Shown: positions 1 to 12,540 of the stretch, in pieces
Layout of the letters: each line of letters opens with the position of its first letter
Numbering within the stretch: position 1 is the stretch's first letter
Assembly (NCBI RefSeq): GCF_954871325.1
Contig: NC_088776.1
Span: 54,268,569 to 54,332,568 of the forward strand
Direction of reading: 5' to 3'
Length of the DNA stretch: 64,000 nucleotides
Source: Gordionus sp. m RMFG-2023
Lineage: Eukaryota > Nematomorpha > Gordioida > Chordodea > Parachordodidae
Program-made: the position numbers and the translations under genes
The notes under the pieces: generated by a model
Databases searched by the model: none
What the model was told of the DNA's origin: nothing
The model's input: only the letters and a program-made list of their open reading frames with translations

Positions 1-2443
1 TTTCCGGTCAAATAAAAATTTTTATAACGCCTTCAGTAGATGATTTAAAAATTGAAATATTCCGAATCCCACTGGATTCCATATCCCAAATATGACATAT
101 AATATTTTATTTTTGATTAAATTAAAAAAAAAAGGATCCATTGTTTGTCAATTCCCTATTTAACGAATTAAAAAAATCCTATTACCGCATGCAATAGTAT
201 AACTAATTATAATTTGAAGTAAATTAATCATACAGGCTTCGCCTATCTATTGTAGTAGTAATAATGTAAATAATGTAAATAATGAATAGATAGAAAACAT
301 TAAATTTGGATTTGAATTGAGAAAAGGAGTAAAGGATAACTATAAAACGCGACATTTGTCAAGGTAATTTTTTTGGCATCGTATACTTTTTTTTGACGCA
401 ATCAAAAAATAATTTAAAGGTCTATTCGGGGTTTTATCAAAAAAAAAAAATTTTTGTATCGCTCGCGTTCTTCCAAGCCTAAGAGTACTTAAATTTTTTT
501 AAATATAATAATTGAACAGTTGGATTTCTTTAAGCTCTTTTAATTCAAGTCCTTCGCTCGTTTTTGTCAATCATCCTGTCCTCCGTTATAAGCTCCGTAA
601 ATCTTCTAATTTTTTTAAAAAAAATATATTATTAACTAACCCTTACCCCTCCACATTGACGCGAATTCGCAGCGAAATTTACAAATGCTGAATTTTTGTA
701 TTTTTCACCGCCAATTTTTGCCAACTGTAAATTAGGAGTTCTACTAAATTATTGTTTTACGCTTTTTTAAAAAAAGTCCATTCAAAAATTGCAAGGACAA
801 TTTTTTTTTGAGTTAGTGTCTAAAAAAATGTACCGAATCCAGGGTGCTCTGGATTCAGGGTTCAAAAATTTTTGATTGTTTTGTCGCACGGAGTTTTAGA
901 ATTTAATTTAAAAAATGGGCCCGAACTCACCCTGCCTCAGAAACCCCAGGTTTGAGCGCTTGTCCAAAAATGGGTTCTTTTTTGGAAGATGAGAACCAAA
1001 TTCAAATTTTGGAACCCTGTGCCCAGAGCCCCATAAGTATTTTTATTTTAAAATCATTTTAAATCTAAACTTTATCACATTCTTTCTCTATATATACTAA
1101 AAAATTCAATCTATTAACAAATCGATTTACATATTAACAAAATCGAAATTTGTTCTATTTAATATTCATGTAATCATAGTTTTATAGTAACGGTAACATG
1201 AAATTATTCAATACCTCCTAAGGCTCACGATTATATTAACTTTTATTTTTAAAATCATGTTGAGGTGATCAATACCCTCAACAAATATAATTTTTTTGGG
1301 GTTTGTTTGTAATAATAGTAAAAAAATGTTTGCATATTCCTATCTATGATACCAAAGTTATTTGATTGTAAATTCTTCAACGTTTCTGATTGGTCCATTT
1401 TATAGTTGTAAATTAAGATTATATTTTAAATATTATTTAAATATTACTTTGAATTATCTGATTTATTAAATAAATGTGTAAATGGAATAATTACCTGCAT
1501 AAAAATTCGTATTAATAATAATGTCCTCCATTTTGACCGAAATGGACGATACCATCAAAGGGGGGCACTCCCCCTTTATCGATGTAAATGTATCATCAGC
1601 GCAACTCTTAATCGTGTTTTATGGAAGGCGCCTTTACCTTCTTTTTCGGTTGGAGGGAAGATCAAAAAATTTTAAAATATGGCGGCATTAAGATTAAGAG
1701 GAAGCGATAATCTTGAAGGAGTAGGAAAGGGGGTGTAAAAAATTTTCTAAAGATAAAAATCTCAGATTTACCTTTCTACAATATACATTTTCAGATTTCA
1801 TATATTTATGAGTATTTGAATCAGAAATATCTTAAAATTAGTCCCATATGCAATAACTATTACCTATCCGATATTTAGATTAATTCTTATTTACTATATA
1901 TCTTCGAACCAATCTCATATTGTAACTATGTTATCTATGCGTAATCCTAGCAAAATATGGATAAAATACTCTGAATTTTTAGTTTCTCATGGCCAGGGCG
2001 ATATTGATGCATTATCATCAATAGAATTGGCAAATAAAAATCAATTTATTAAAATTCGATTAAAATCGCTATTTAAATATCACTCCGAATTTTTTTGTTT
2101 ATTCCTAAATAGTTAATCATCTTATTTAAAATATTGGAAATGATTATGGCCATTGACGTACGCAGCGGGGGAAGGGGGCAGGGGTACAAATCCCCCCCCC
2201 CCCCAAGCCAAAAAAAAATGCAGATGCCGGATTATATTTTTCAAAAATATTATTGTTAATATTAATTTATATTTGTTAATATTTATTCCTATCTCATATA
2301 TATATATTTAATTACATTTATTTATCACATTCATCTACTAAGTTATTTTATCAATTAATTTCGATTTCAAGTTTTCCTTGGCGTAATTTACCTATTATTT
2401 TCAAATTTTAGTGGCGTAATATTTATCTAAATTTCTAGTCAAA
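1..2443. other. A+T-rich intergenic stretch, no gene recognised
   Basis: No coding region or RNA gene is recognisable. There are many short A/T runs, a few G-rich tracts near 1557-1580 and 2160-2215, and one possible MITE listed separately. A 62-codon ORF at 1928-2116 has no recognisable motif and its composition does not differ from its surroundings, so it is not called as a gene. Confidence 0.5.
856..1019. mobile_element. possible hAT-like MITE
   Basis: The left end reads CAGGGTTCAAAAATTT and the reverse complement of the right end reads CAGGGTTCCAAAATTTG, which makes a plausible terminal inverted repeat of the CAGGG type common in hAT elements. I see no convincing 8-bp target duplication, so the boundaries are tentative. 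The interior is rich in GGTTC/GAACC words, as in the element at 53430-54148. Confidence 0.35.
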
Positions 2444-3520
2444 TAATAATTATCTCTGAAGCTCCTTGTCCAACAGGGAGAAAGAAATTGCAAGCTTGTC
2501 CAACGAGATCGAGTCTCCGCCATCAAGCAGTAACAGCTTTTATGGAGTTAGAAGAGCCGATTATTAATGCTATTACTGAAATATCACAATGGCTTGAAAG
2601 AAGTATTTCCTAAGAAGCAAGAAAATTATTAGATTTCAATACTTATTCCAAATTTTTTTTTCTCGTTCGAATGTATTATTTAATTATACAACTATTTTAT
2701 GTAATACTTTTCAAAAACATAACATTGACTTGATTAAGAAGATGAGAATAGCGGAGAGCATTTTATTAGAACTTAAGGAAATTAGAGCTAATGTTGATGA
2801 AGAATTTCATATTTTATATGTTATTGTTGAGTTAAAAGCAGAGCTATACGTGTTTAATATTTGTCCCCCTCGACTTGCAGCAAGCAAGCTCATCGTCAAA
2901 ACATTAATATAGGATCAGTAGAAGAGTATTATAAAACAAATGTTCCCTCTCCCAACTTTTTACATATGGTGATAGAAAAAATATATAAATATTTATTAGA
3001 TTTTTATCATGAAAATGTTAAAATATATTATGATGCCTTATTAGACGAATAACTATGGTTGATGCAGTCCCAAAAGATGCTATGGATGCTTTGCATTATT
3101 TCAAACACATTTTAGATAATACTCCTAATGTATTAAAATGGTTATATATATATTAGCAGCTCTTTATTAATCTAATGAGAGAACATTCTCTTTTTAAGAA
3201 GAATAACAGAGCTTTGCAGAGGTACCATTTGCAGGACACGGCCCAGATTTTTTTAAAAATTTTCAGGCCCGGCCCGAATTTTTTTTAAATAAATTATATT
3301 TATTTCTGATTTTTATAGCTAATAATGGTGATTTCAAATATTTGATTTTAAAATATACAGCTCAGCCCGGGTGTTTTTTTTAAAAAAAATTAAAATACGG
3401 TCCGACTCGGGGGCCGGGCCTGCAAGTCTGTGAAAAACACCTATGAAATACAACATCTGAAAATTGATTGAATGATTTGGATCCTTTGAATATTCATAGG
3501 CATTTAACGCCAAGCAAGGA
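2444..3520 (+). pseudogene. decayed hAT transposase, C-terminal half, interrupted by a MITE
   Basis: Broken plus-strand reading frames carry residues typical of the end of a hAT transposase of the 52-kDa-repressor-like group. Near 3150-3200 the frame reads ILAALY, a stop, then SNERTFSF, matching the S-x-x-E-R-x-F-S core of the hAT dimerisation region. After the insertion at 3207-3430 the homology resumes near 3455-3520 with LNDLDPLNIHRHLTPS, resembling the usual RLNxLALLxIxR stretch. Intact sub-frames lie at 2730-2912 and 2861-3052. Several in-frame stops and frame changes mean it cannot encode a working protein. The outer ends of the element were not found. The hAT call is by pattern and moderately sure; the subgroup is an inference. 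Confidence 0.55.
3207..3430. mobile_element. hAT MITE (CAGAG-TCTGCA family) inside a hAT transposase remnant
   Basis: The left end CAGAGCTTTGCAGAGGTACC is close to that of the MITE at 26906 (CAGAGATCTGCAGAGGTACC). The right end reversed is CAGACTTGCAGGCCCGG. Inside are the GGCCCGG-type words seen in the other copies. The flanks AAGAATAA and TGAAAAAC are only weakly alike, so the target duplication is decayed or the right end is misplaced by a base or two. It splits the dimerisation-domain coding of an older hAT copy. Confidence 0.6.
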
Positions 3521-4673
3521 TAGATAATTGAAAAATTAGCTCAAAACATACAAAATACAATTATTCTTAAGAAACTTTATGTGTATTAATATTAATTTAT
3601 ATTTCTAACATTTAAATTTTTTATATTTATATATTTTAAAAGCTCAAAAAATTCAAATTTCAATTTTGTGTCATTTAAGTGATTCATATCGTGGGTTATA
3701 TTCACTTTATATTTTATAATTCACATTTATTTTATAGTTTTTCAATGCCGGTTTATATATATAATTTTTTTAATTCACATTAGTTTAAAATTGTGTATTA
3801 GAAAAGTTATTAGTCCTAATAAATTTATGCTTGGTATTTTTAATTAACAATAATATTTCTTAAAAAAAAAATTTATTATAAACACCCCCTCCCCTTCCCC
3901 AAACTGCCACCTTTGAGTAATCGATTAAATTGTTATACTTGGTCGACCGAATTAGTCGACAATATGGTCGCGAGTATTGAGTAGTGTTTTAGTCTAAATT
4001 TAGTCGTTTAACGAGAACAGCCCTGGTTATTAAATTTATGAATTAAAATAAACTAATGCAACCCGAAATATTTAAATGAAATTATGTATTTCGCTGTATT
4101 TTTTCTTTTCTGATAACAAATTATTTTCTTATATTTTCCATTTCTTTTTCGTAATTATTTTTTTTGGGTTAGATTTTCGCATATTTTTCGATTCCTTGCT
4201 TAATAATTATTTTTAATATAATATAATCTCTATCTTATTATTATTATTTCTTAGTATTTACAAATAATAAACCTTTTCTTTTTTAAAAAATAAAAACTTA
4301 CTACATTAATTATCGATCGTATTTGATTTTTATAATAAATCAATGAATTTAATTTTTTTTAATTTTTTTTTTATAAAATAATAAATATCTAATTTCAAAA
4401 AAAAAATATAAAAATATTTTGAGAATCATAATATTATGAAGATGCAAAAATCATTAAACTCGAACGCCAACAAAAGTTTTATTAATTGGGTCGTCCACTA
4501 GATCTATGAAATCTAAAAAAACGACATTATGAAAGCTTTGAAGAAAAAAAATGGCCAGCCAAATTGACTCCCAAATGCAATAAAATGTTGTTATACGACA
4601 GCATTTTATTCGGTTATAAATATTTAGCTAACATGTACCTGACTAAATTTATGTTAGGAAATTCTTCTGCATT
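3521..4673. other. A+T-rich stretch, nothing recognised
   Basis: No gene, RNA or bounded repeat is evident. A C-rich stretch near 3880-3905 may be the end of some transposon, but no partner end was found. Confidence 0.4.
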
Positions 4674-5555
4674 AAGAGATCTACAAGGCCCTGGCTATCC
4701 GAAAGACCTCGGCCCGGGCTATTCGTGAATAAAAAATTTTGGACTTGGCCAGATAATTTATATATAAAATATCAGGCAGGGCCTTGCAAAATCTCTCTTA
4801 TTTTTTAAATAGGCCAGCTTGGGCATTAAAATTTTGATATATTTTTTTTCGAATTTCAAACTAATATTTTGATAAATTTTATTTAAAAAATTACAATATG
4901 CATATTGATTCATTCCATGTTAATTGTTTCGGCCGGGTCCTTTCAATTTCGATAAAAGAAAATTGTAGGCACATTATATCTAGTTATATCAAAAACGAAT
5001 TTTTTTAGCTCATTGGCAATTATTTTTTTGGACTGTCTGTCTATACTATTACTAATACTAGATCTATAAATAAAAATAATATAGTAAATTCACAAAAATA
5101 AATTAAACAATTTATTTATGATATGATCCAATTACAAATGCACAATAGATATCAAGCAAAAAATTTATTTATAAAGCGATTAATGTAGAAATAGATAGCC
5201 ATAGATGAAAGATATAAGAGTCTTAGTTGACATTGGGGAAATATTAGATATAGATAGGGTTGGTCGATTTTTAAAAATCACCCGAACCGATTACGATTTT
5301 AGCCAAAATAATATTAAGTAAGCTTCGATTTGGCAAATAGATGTTCAAACCTTTCTATGAGAAAAATCTTCAGGCTTACATAATATTATTTTGGCTAAAT
5401 ATTATGACCGGAAAATTTTTTAAAAAAATATAGCGGGTTGGGAAGACTTTCGTAAAACTTCAACGGACCGAGACCAACTTTTCGTAAAAATTCTACGGGC
5501 CGGGCTGTACAATTTGTGAAAAATTTCTTAGCCAGCCGAGATTTGCAGACCTCTT
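4674..5555. mobile_element. long member of the CAGAG-TCTGCA hAT MITE family
   Basis: The left end AAGAGATCTACAAGGCC and the reversed right end AAGAGGTCTGCAAATC agree at about 10 of the first 12 informative bases and match the family seen at 26906 and 35935. Words such as GGCCCGGGC and GGGCCGGGC lie just inside both ends. A hairpin core of another repeat (5294-5403) sits inside, which explains the greater length. The flanking 8-mers match poorly, so this copy is older. Confidence 0.45.
5294..5403. repeat. hairpin-core repeat, copy A
   Basis: An imperfect inverted repeat: ATTTTAGCCAAAATAATATT on the left pairs with AATATTATTTTGGCTAAAT on the right, separated by about 65 bases holding GATGTTCAAACC and CTTTC. 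The same core recurs near 10172, 19833 and 28619. Confidence 0.65.
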
Positions 5556-6501
5556 TTACTTATTCATTTCATCAGCCATTGGCCTTTTTTTTGTCAGACT
5601 CTGATTCATTTGTCATGACTCAGATTTAAAATTTTTTTTTTATTGACAATTGATTTATTATTCACACATATTACATAAAATTTCGTTAAATTGCCTATCC
5701 CATGAACAAAATAAATAACATTATAAATCATTTATTTTCTTAGATTTTTTTGCGTCCAATCGAAACATCTTTATTTTCAGATTTTGAAGAGAGAAAAAAA
5801 AATTATATCTTTTAAATTAAAAATATTTAAATAAATTACCTTTTTTTGAGGAAGATGGGTGGTTAAAAATAATAAATACACCTAAAAAATTGCGATTTAA
5901 ATCAAACGATTCTTTTAGAATCTATTTGAAAAGAAGCACATTTGATATTTTTTTATATATTTAACTCTTCTTTACCCTTACCCGAGTAGCTGACACCGTC
6001 AATTGGCTAAAATGAAAAATAGACGACTAATCAAAATTGATTTAATAAACAGTTGAATGTGGAGAATCCTCAATTACCTATTTAAAAAAAAAATCGGACT
6101 GGGTCAGGCTTATTTTAAAAAATAATTTAGGCCGGACCGGGTTTAAATGTGATATCACTCAATTTTGTGGAATAAATTTATATATTTTAAAATTCTTGCA
6201 AGAAACTAGGCCCCAATATTTTTTATTTATAGAATATTTTAAATAAATTTGAGCCGGGCGAACAAATAAATTTTTATTTCGGTTTTGGGATAAATAGAAA
6301 AAAATCGGAATCGGGCTGGGTTTGAAAAATTAAATCCGATTACTAATTGAAATATCAATAAGTTAAAACCGATTCGCCGTTTTTTGAAGAGTTTAGTTTC
6401 ATAACTAATAATGGTTAATCGGGGTGCCTGGTGAAAAAAACGGTATTAAATTTAATTTTGAAAATAACATATTTTATATTCTTATAAAAAAAATTCCTAT
6501 T
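5556..6501. other. repeat-rich stretch without a bounded element
   Basis: Scattered GGGTTT, GGCCGGACC and GGGCTGGG words near 6095-6340 resemble the insides of the MITEs nearby, but I could not pair any ends. No gene is recognised. Confidence 0.35.
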
Positions 6502-6521
6502 TTCATCGATAGGGATGTACC

Positions 6522-8084
6522 CAGAGTTGTTAAACGCTACTTTTAAAAGTAGCGCGCTACCGCTATGGCTATTTGTAAAAAAAAGGTAGCTCGCTATTAG
6601 CTACTATTTTTTAAAAGTAGCTTTAGCTACTTTTCAAGCTATTTTTTATAAAAAAAATTTACAAACAAATTTTTTATTTTTTGCTTATAATGTTATTGTA
6701 TAGTAAATATATAAAAATCAACATTTATAAATATTAAAATATAGTTAGTTTTGATTATAAAAAAATTTATGTTATAAAAATAAATATTTATGGTAATTTG
6801 TTGCATTTTAATAATGAAATCATTTTAATATTATCATCCCCAAGTCTAGAGCCACTATCAGAAAGTATAAGTTTTGCCTTACTAAATAATCTCTCTACAC
6901 TAGCACTTGAGGGTAAGGGCGTATTTAATCTTATATACATATTTAAGATAGATTATCAATAATTTTATTTGCAAGTACATCGTTTGTCTGGCATCCTATT
7001 ATCATTTTGAGGGCTAATGCCACAGATCTTCTTTTTAAAGTTCTAGGGTCTAGCCAATGGCCTGTGATTCCCAAATAAGCTCAAAAATATTTAATCAGAT
7101 CAATTTATAAATATAAATAAGTTTTTACCTTCTGTTATGTGTCCAACTATCTGCCGTTGTACATATATATGATATCTCTGATAACTCTACTATTAGAGCA
7201 TCTTTCATCATTTTAAAGTTATCTGCTATTTTATTCATTACTGTCTGGCGGCATAAAGTTGTTGTACCAGGGGATAGAGTTTTAATCATCATGGTAAATG
7301 ATGGATTATCAACTAACATTGGCTAAACTGTATAAATTATAAAATCAACAATAACTTTATCAGCCAATTTCTGAGAAATATTGTCATTTGCATTATTAAT
7401 TAATTTGGTTTGAATTGAATTAGTCTTTTTGGATGTAGAGTCGCCTATACCAAAATTATTTAGATGTTTCTCCATTTCCTTAAAACTCATGAGCAGTCTT
7501 ATAAAATAAATATTATTGGAATGTAAAAATAACAATTTACCTTTAGGTGTTTCTTGAGTATAGCTACTGGATTAATTTGAGGAAATATTTTTTTACATTT
7601 TAAACAAATAAATTAAAAGCCAGTTTTGGATTATATATATATATATATTTAAAATTCAAATCTAGGGAATGGGAAATTTGTATTATAGCTATTAAGAATA
7701 TTTTTTCTTCCCAGGCATCTTCCATTTCGTTAATATCATTGTCTGAATCACTTTCAACTATTTGGATATCTATAGGCGATTACATTTTAAATAACTTAAC
7801 ACGTGATTTAGGTTTATAATACAATTGAAAATATATTTCAATTTCAAATTTAAATAATAAATTATAAAAATTAAAATTAATTATGATCATATTATATATA
7901 AATTTCCATGTTTATACTTACCTTCATTATATTTTTTTAAAGTAGATAAGTAGTGGCTACTTAGCTACTTTCAAAAAAAGTAGCGCGCTAAAAAATTAAA
8001 TAATTACAAAAAAAGTAGCCTCTATTAGCTATAGCTACCAAAAAAGTTAGCGAGCGAAGTAGCGCGCTACTTTAACAACTCTGT
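6522..8084 (-). mobile_element. hAT element (inner), inserted 12 bp inside the end of the outer one
   Basis: The ends CAGAGTTGTTAAACGCTAC and (reversed) CAGAGTTGTTAAAGTAGCG are near-perfect terminal inverted repeats, continued by GTAGCGCGCTAC-rich subterminal sequence on both sides. The flanks carry a perfect 6-bp direct repeat, TGTACC, at 6516-6521 and 8085-8090. The 1563-bp body encodes minus-strand hAT transposase pieces: a half BED finger (about 7540-7608) and two fragments at 7125-7535. An acidic stretch (DSDND, EMEDAWEE) near 7690-7765 on the same strand may be an earlier exon. The C-terminal half is absent, so it is non-autonomous. Confidence 0.8.
7125..7608 (-). pseudogene. hAT transposase N-terminal fragment with BED-finger half
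   Basis: Reading the minus strand from about 7608 downward, ICLKCKKIF, then LKKHLKG resemble a BED zinc finger (C-x2-C, then H-L). A possible GT splice donor follows. The frame at 7535-7323 includes LADKVIVDFIIYTV, and after one in-frame stop it continues in the same frame at 7319-7125 with MLVDNPSF, then TTADSWT. These match the conserved start of the hAT catalytic region (a ...DxPxF... block followed by the T-x-D-x-W motif with its catalytic Asp). The stop and the missing downstream half make it non-functional. The family call is firm; the subfamily is not assigned. Confidence 0.7.
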
Positions 8085-8326
8085 GTACCGATATTTTTGT
8101 CGGATCGGATCGGGCCGATATTTCACCCATTTAAAAATATCGGTCCGCCAATATTATAAAATTTTCTGACCCTATCCGATATAAAATGGCGCCTTTAATA
8201 AAAATAAAATGTTATAAAATTTTAAAAAAAAGTTATATCTAAAATCATTTATCTTTATAAATAAAATCGAAATCCATTTTTATGTATATTTTTTTAATAA
8301 TAATAATTAAATAATAACATTCCATA

Positions 8327-8524
8327 TTGTTATTTTTTTTGCGCATTCTGTGTATAAAAGTGTGCGATAATCTCTTCAGAATTTTTAGTGAAGCTGGTGA
8401 TATTGACAGTTACCATCGCCTCAGGCTGACCTCTGATAAATTGGAAATATTGGTATTTCTAAAAAGAAATTTTCGATATATTAATGTTAAATATTATTTT
8501 AAATATTTATTTCAAATTTCATGA
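8327..8524 (+). pseudogene. hAT transposase C-terminal fragment of the outer element
   Basis: A 65-residue frame with the core FRIFSEAGDI, then RLRLTSDKLEILVFLKRN. This resembles the hAT C-terminal dimerisation block (F-S-x-A-G-x-I ... R-x-R-L ... L-x-F-L-x-x-N), which ends most hAT transposases. The first 15 or so residues are probably intronic or deletion-junction sequence. It is the only coding remnant of the deleted outer element. Confidence 0.7.
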
Positions 8525-8858
8525 TACATTTGTTTATTACTTATTATGTATATAGATTAATGTTATTACTTATTATATAAAAGTAATTTAACAAAAAAAA
8601 TATTTTATATACTTTTAGAATTGCAATTTAATTGAATATAAACTATAACTGATCATTACAATATATTTAAATGACATAAGCTATGGTATAGTTAAATTTT
8701 AGATCTTATACTAATAAAAAGTATATTAAAAATTAAAACCATTGGTATCTTTACAGAATAAAAAATTAGATATGATATCGGATCGGTAATCGGCCGATAT
8801 CAATTTAATATCGGATCGGATCGGCCTCCAGAAAGTGGTATCGACCCCTATTTATCGA

Positions 8859-10171
8859 CGGTTAGATATTGTAAAGCAAAGTAAGATGAACAAGGAAAAA
8901 ATGGATTCAAATTTTTTTTCTCTTACAAATATGAAAATTTTGGAAGAAGAAGAAAAAAGAACTTTTCAAGGGAAAGGTTGATGATTCAAAAATCCTCCAA
9001 CTGGATCCGCCATTGTTAGACTCCATGGTTTAAAAATTATGAATAAATGGCTTTTGTTAGACTTCATGGTTTAAAAATTATTAATAAATGGCTTAAATTA
9101 TCGGCTTGCTTTTTTTTTAGTGTCATGTCACAGTTTTCGTTTTTTGAACATGATAATTAGTTCGAAAAAAAAAAGGATGACTCAATAAATGCTTTTTATA
9201 AAAATATCATTTATTTACTCTATGACCCAGAATTTAATAAAAAATATTGAATGTTCATAAAATAGCTCAGTTATACCACCGATACCCGACGGCTTTTAGG
9301 CAAAATATTTAAAGCATACTGAGCACGCTTTTGCCTCTTCCCTACTGACACGATATTATTACTGCCAGAGTTCAGGATAGGCTAAATAACATTTTGCTCC
9401 TGAATATTCAAAAAAAACATTCATCAGTGTAGTTTAAAGAAACGGACCGAGATTGAAGCCCGATTCTCAATATCGGTCTTGTCTTTGATCTCGAAATCCG
9501 GGCCTCCAGAAATAACCGTTAGCGATCCCGTTAAATCCATTGCTAACCAACAGTCGAATGAAAGGTCTGGGTTGAACTTTGCTAATTATGCTAATAATTA
9601 TTATTTTAAATAAATGATAAAAAAAATATATATTTATGCTATTAAAATATAAATAAATACAAATATTAATACGATACTTATGAACCCAGTTGAATATTTT
9701 TATGTAGACGAAGTCAACCCTATTACTTAAAATCGTTAATGATTAGATTAAATTTAAAAATACATATAATTAATATCGTGATAAGTATAATGAAAATTTT
9801 ATTTTATATATTGATTGATACTAATTTATTCGTGATGTTAGTTATGTTTTTTTTCTCCATATTTTTTTAATTAAAAAATAATATAATATTTTTTTTTAAA
9901 TTAAAAGAAATATATCTATATTTTTTTTGCCCCCCTAAAATAATTAAATGACGGGTATATAAATAAAAAATGATGATTTTTTATTTTTGATATCAGATTC
10001 AGAATCCTAAAATTTATCAGTATTTTGCACCTTGTTTTTTTAAAAAAAATATATGATAAATGATTAAAACCTTAGAAAATTTCATTATTATTTTGTTAAC
10101 AGACTTGACAGTTGGGGTTAGAAAATCTGGTCTGGGCCGATATTTTGTTATTTTATGTGACATAGCGGCTT
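8859..10171. other. A+T-rich stretch, one small tandem duplication, no gene
   Basis: Apart from the 41-bp tandem pair at 9013-9094 nothing is bounded. A more G+C-rich patch at about 9270-9570 reads like old transposon sequence, but no ends or motifs could be paired. Confidence 0.35.
9013..9094. repeat. tandem duplication, 2 x 41 bp
   Basis: The unit begins TTGTTAGACT and ends AATAAATGGCT. The two adjacent copies differ at only a few bases. Confidence 0.8.
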
Positions 10172-10282
10172 GATTAAGATTTTAGCCAAATTAATATTAT
10201 GTATGGAGATTTTTCAGGTGGCAGGAAGGTTTGCACCTCTATATCTCGAGGCTTACATAATATTATCTTGGCTATAATCTTA
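10172..10282. repeat. hairpin-core repeat, copy B
   Basis: GATTAAGATTTTAGCCAAAT on the left pairs with ATCTTGGCTATAATCTTA on the right, with the inner GTTTGCACCTCTATATCTCG also seen in altered form in copies A and C. CAC(T)ATTTT-like sequence further right (about 10305-10320) may be the remnant of the outer end. Confidence 0.6.
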
Positions 10283-11859
10283 TAATGGGGCCTTTTTAAA
10301 AATTAACCTAAACACTATTTTCATGTAAGAAAAATTATTGCCTCTTAAGAAAGAAGCTAAATTTTCACTGATGCTAAATGATTTCACTACTTATTAATCG
10401 GCATATACTTATGAAACTTTAATGCTGGGTTTTGGGGTGGAACCGATACAATGTTTGAAGGGAGTTAAAAAAAATAACCTTATTACAATTTTATAATATT
10501 TCTATTTTTTACTTTAAAAATTTTTTACCGGTTTAGAAATGTATTTATTTAAGGATGTTTATTGGTAAGAGTTAAGCGAAATTCTCGCAATAGGATTGGT
10601 GCCGATCTTCGAGAATTCCTATTTTTGCTTATTCCTATAATGTAATTTATAATCTTTTAAAAAAAACGGAAAGGAGAACTACACCTTCCTACAAAAAAAA
10701 GGACATAAATTATATTTTTGAAATCATGATTCTTATTTATTTTAATTTTATTTTAAAAAAATGGGTTTTGATGTAATGAACTGAGTTTGCCTCCTATATA
10801 TATATAGATATATATTTAAAAAAACTCGAAGTTCCGTTCGAATTAACCGTTGGGGGAGGCTTTATATTTATAAATGCTTTCGAAGATTTTTAACTCCAAA
10901 TGAATGATTCCACATTCCTGGCCCCTGCCCTTTTCTTGTATGACCAAAGAAAAATACTGCCGAAGCTGATATCGAATTTGTAACTGTTGTTTAAATGTTT
11001 AAACAATGCACAAAAAAAAAAATTGTGGTTTTTTAAAATTTATCCTTTATGTAAACTTGGGAAAATTTATAATTAAAATATAAAAAAATTAGCATTTTGA
11101 TTATTTTATTTAAAAAAATATATATATATCAATCAATACAATAGTTTATGTGTAGTTTATTATGTAGATTACTCACTTAAAAATCATCTTTTTTTTGTTT
11201 TGTTTTAAATTGACACGACGACTATCGCATAAAAAAAACAAATTATGATAAGTGTATAATAAATACCAGAATTTTCCTATGACAAATTTGATGGTGATGA
11301 TAATACCTATAAATCGAAATTCGAAGTGATTATAATATGATCCGATAATATGGTCTTGCTTTGGCTACTAACATCATAAAATGATAATGAAAGAAAGTTT
11401 ACATTACCATAACCAGAAATTAGAACCTGACGAGGGTTCGGTTCTGAGGATTTCTTTTTTTAAAAAAATGGGTTCTGTTTACGGTTCCTAGCGTTTCGTT
11501 TCCAAACTCCATTAAAGCAATCAAAAAAAAATTTAATCGATGAATGAACCCCTTAAAATAAATATATATAAAATTTAAATACTTGCACTTATGTTTGAAC
11601 CCGGTTCCTGAAAATTCTAAGATGGGCTCAGGTTTTATTAAGCTCCGAAGATTCCAATTCTAAACTCTCACCATAACCTGCTATATAAACGTATTTTGAA
11701 ATTGGTGCCATCTTTATAGTAGTCAAGAAATTTTAGCTCTCATTTCACCTTTTCGGCTGTCAAAGCTCCTTCAGTATTTCCTTCTACTTTATATTGCACA
11801 ATTCGTCTCTATTTAAATTTATATTTCGTGATATTAGCTTTTACTTTATGGACCCTTTG
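10283..11859. other. A+T-rich stretch, no gene recognised
   Basis: GGTTC-rich patches at about 11420-11510 and 11590-11660 resemble MITE interiors, but no ends could be matched. There are short (TA)n runs near 10795-10820 and 11118-11130. Confidence 0.35.
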
Positions 11860-11915
11860 AAGTTTTGGTGTGCCTACTTTTTAACCTTGTTTTCGATATA
11901 ATTTTCGGGCCTTTT

Positions 11916-11963
11916 CATCGCTTGTCCATATCATCGCTTGTCCATATCATCGCTTGTCCATAT
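11916..11963. repeat. short tandem repeat, 3 x 16 bp
   Basis: Three perfect copies of CATCGCTTGTCCATAT, near the low-coordinate (3') end of the LINE fragment. Confidence 0.9.
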
Positions 11964-12298
11964 CATCTTTGTCTGTTTACATTGATCTTTGTTTTTTTCA
12001 CGGGTAATCCCTTTAAACTTCCTAATATATTTATATTTCGTATCTTATTCTTTTTGGGTCGCTTCACCATACTCATCTCCATTATATGTAAATTTTTCTC
12101 CTCTGATTCTTTATAGGATAGCTTCCAGCTTTTAATTGCCGGTAGTCGCCATTTATTTATGTCCATGGAATCATTTCACCTCCATCTATGATCATATATT
12201 TTGTTAACCCCTAATTTTTCTTTCATTCCCTCATTTTATTATGGCAAGTAAATACCATATCATGTATCGTGTGATTGATTTCGAGTTAGTCTATGAAT

Positions 12299-12540
12299 AG
12301 AACTTCTATTATCGTTATGAACTGCATCGGGATTAGATCCCATTCCTGATGAACTCCTTCGGCTATTGGAAAGCCTGGTGATATGCTATTTGTGTTTTGG
12401 TATGGTATGGTTCTACCATAGAACTTCTATTATCGTTATGAACTGCATCGGGATTAGATCTCATTCCTGATGAACTCCTTCGGCTATTGGAAAGCCTGGT
12501 GATATGCTATTTGTGTTTTGGTATGGTATGGTTCTACCAT
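12299..12540. repeat. tandem duplication, 2 x 121 bp, in the LINE reverse-transcriptase region
   Basis: Copies at 12299-12419 and 12420-12540 differ by a single base in GATCCC/GATCTC. This near identity inside an old, broken LINE shows that the duplication is much younger than the insertion. It duplicates the FPIAEGVHQE-coding stretch. Confidence 0.9.

Larger units (their letters stand above)
6510..8850 (+). mobile_element. hAT element (outer), holding a second hAT element
   Basis: The left end TAGGGATGTACC (6510-6521) and the reversed right end TAGGGGTCGATACC form terminal inverted repeats, and both ends are followed inward by CGGATCGGATCGG-type words. The flanks TTCATCGA (6502-6509) and TTTATCGA (8851-8858) match at 7 of 8 positions, the 8-bp target duplication expected of hAT. 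Without the inner insertion the copy is only about 780 bp, so it is an internally deleted derivative. It keeps the end of the transposase gene at 8327-8524. Confidence 0.75.
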
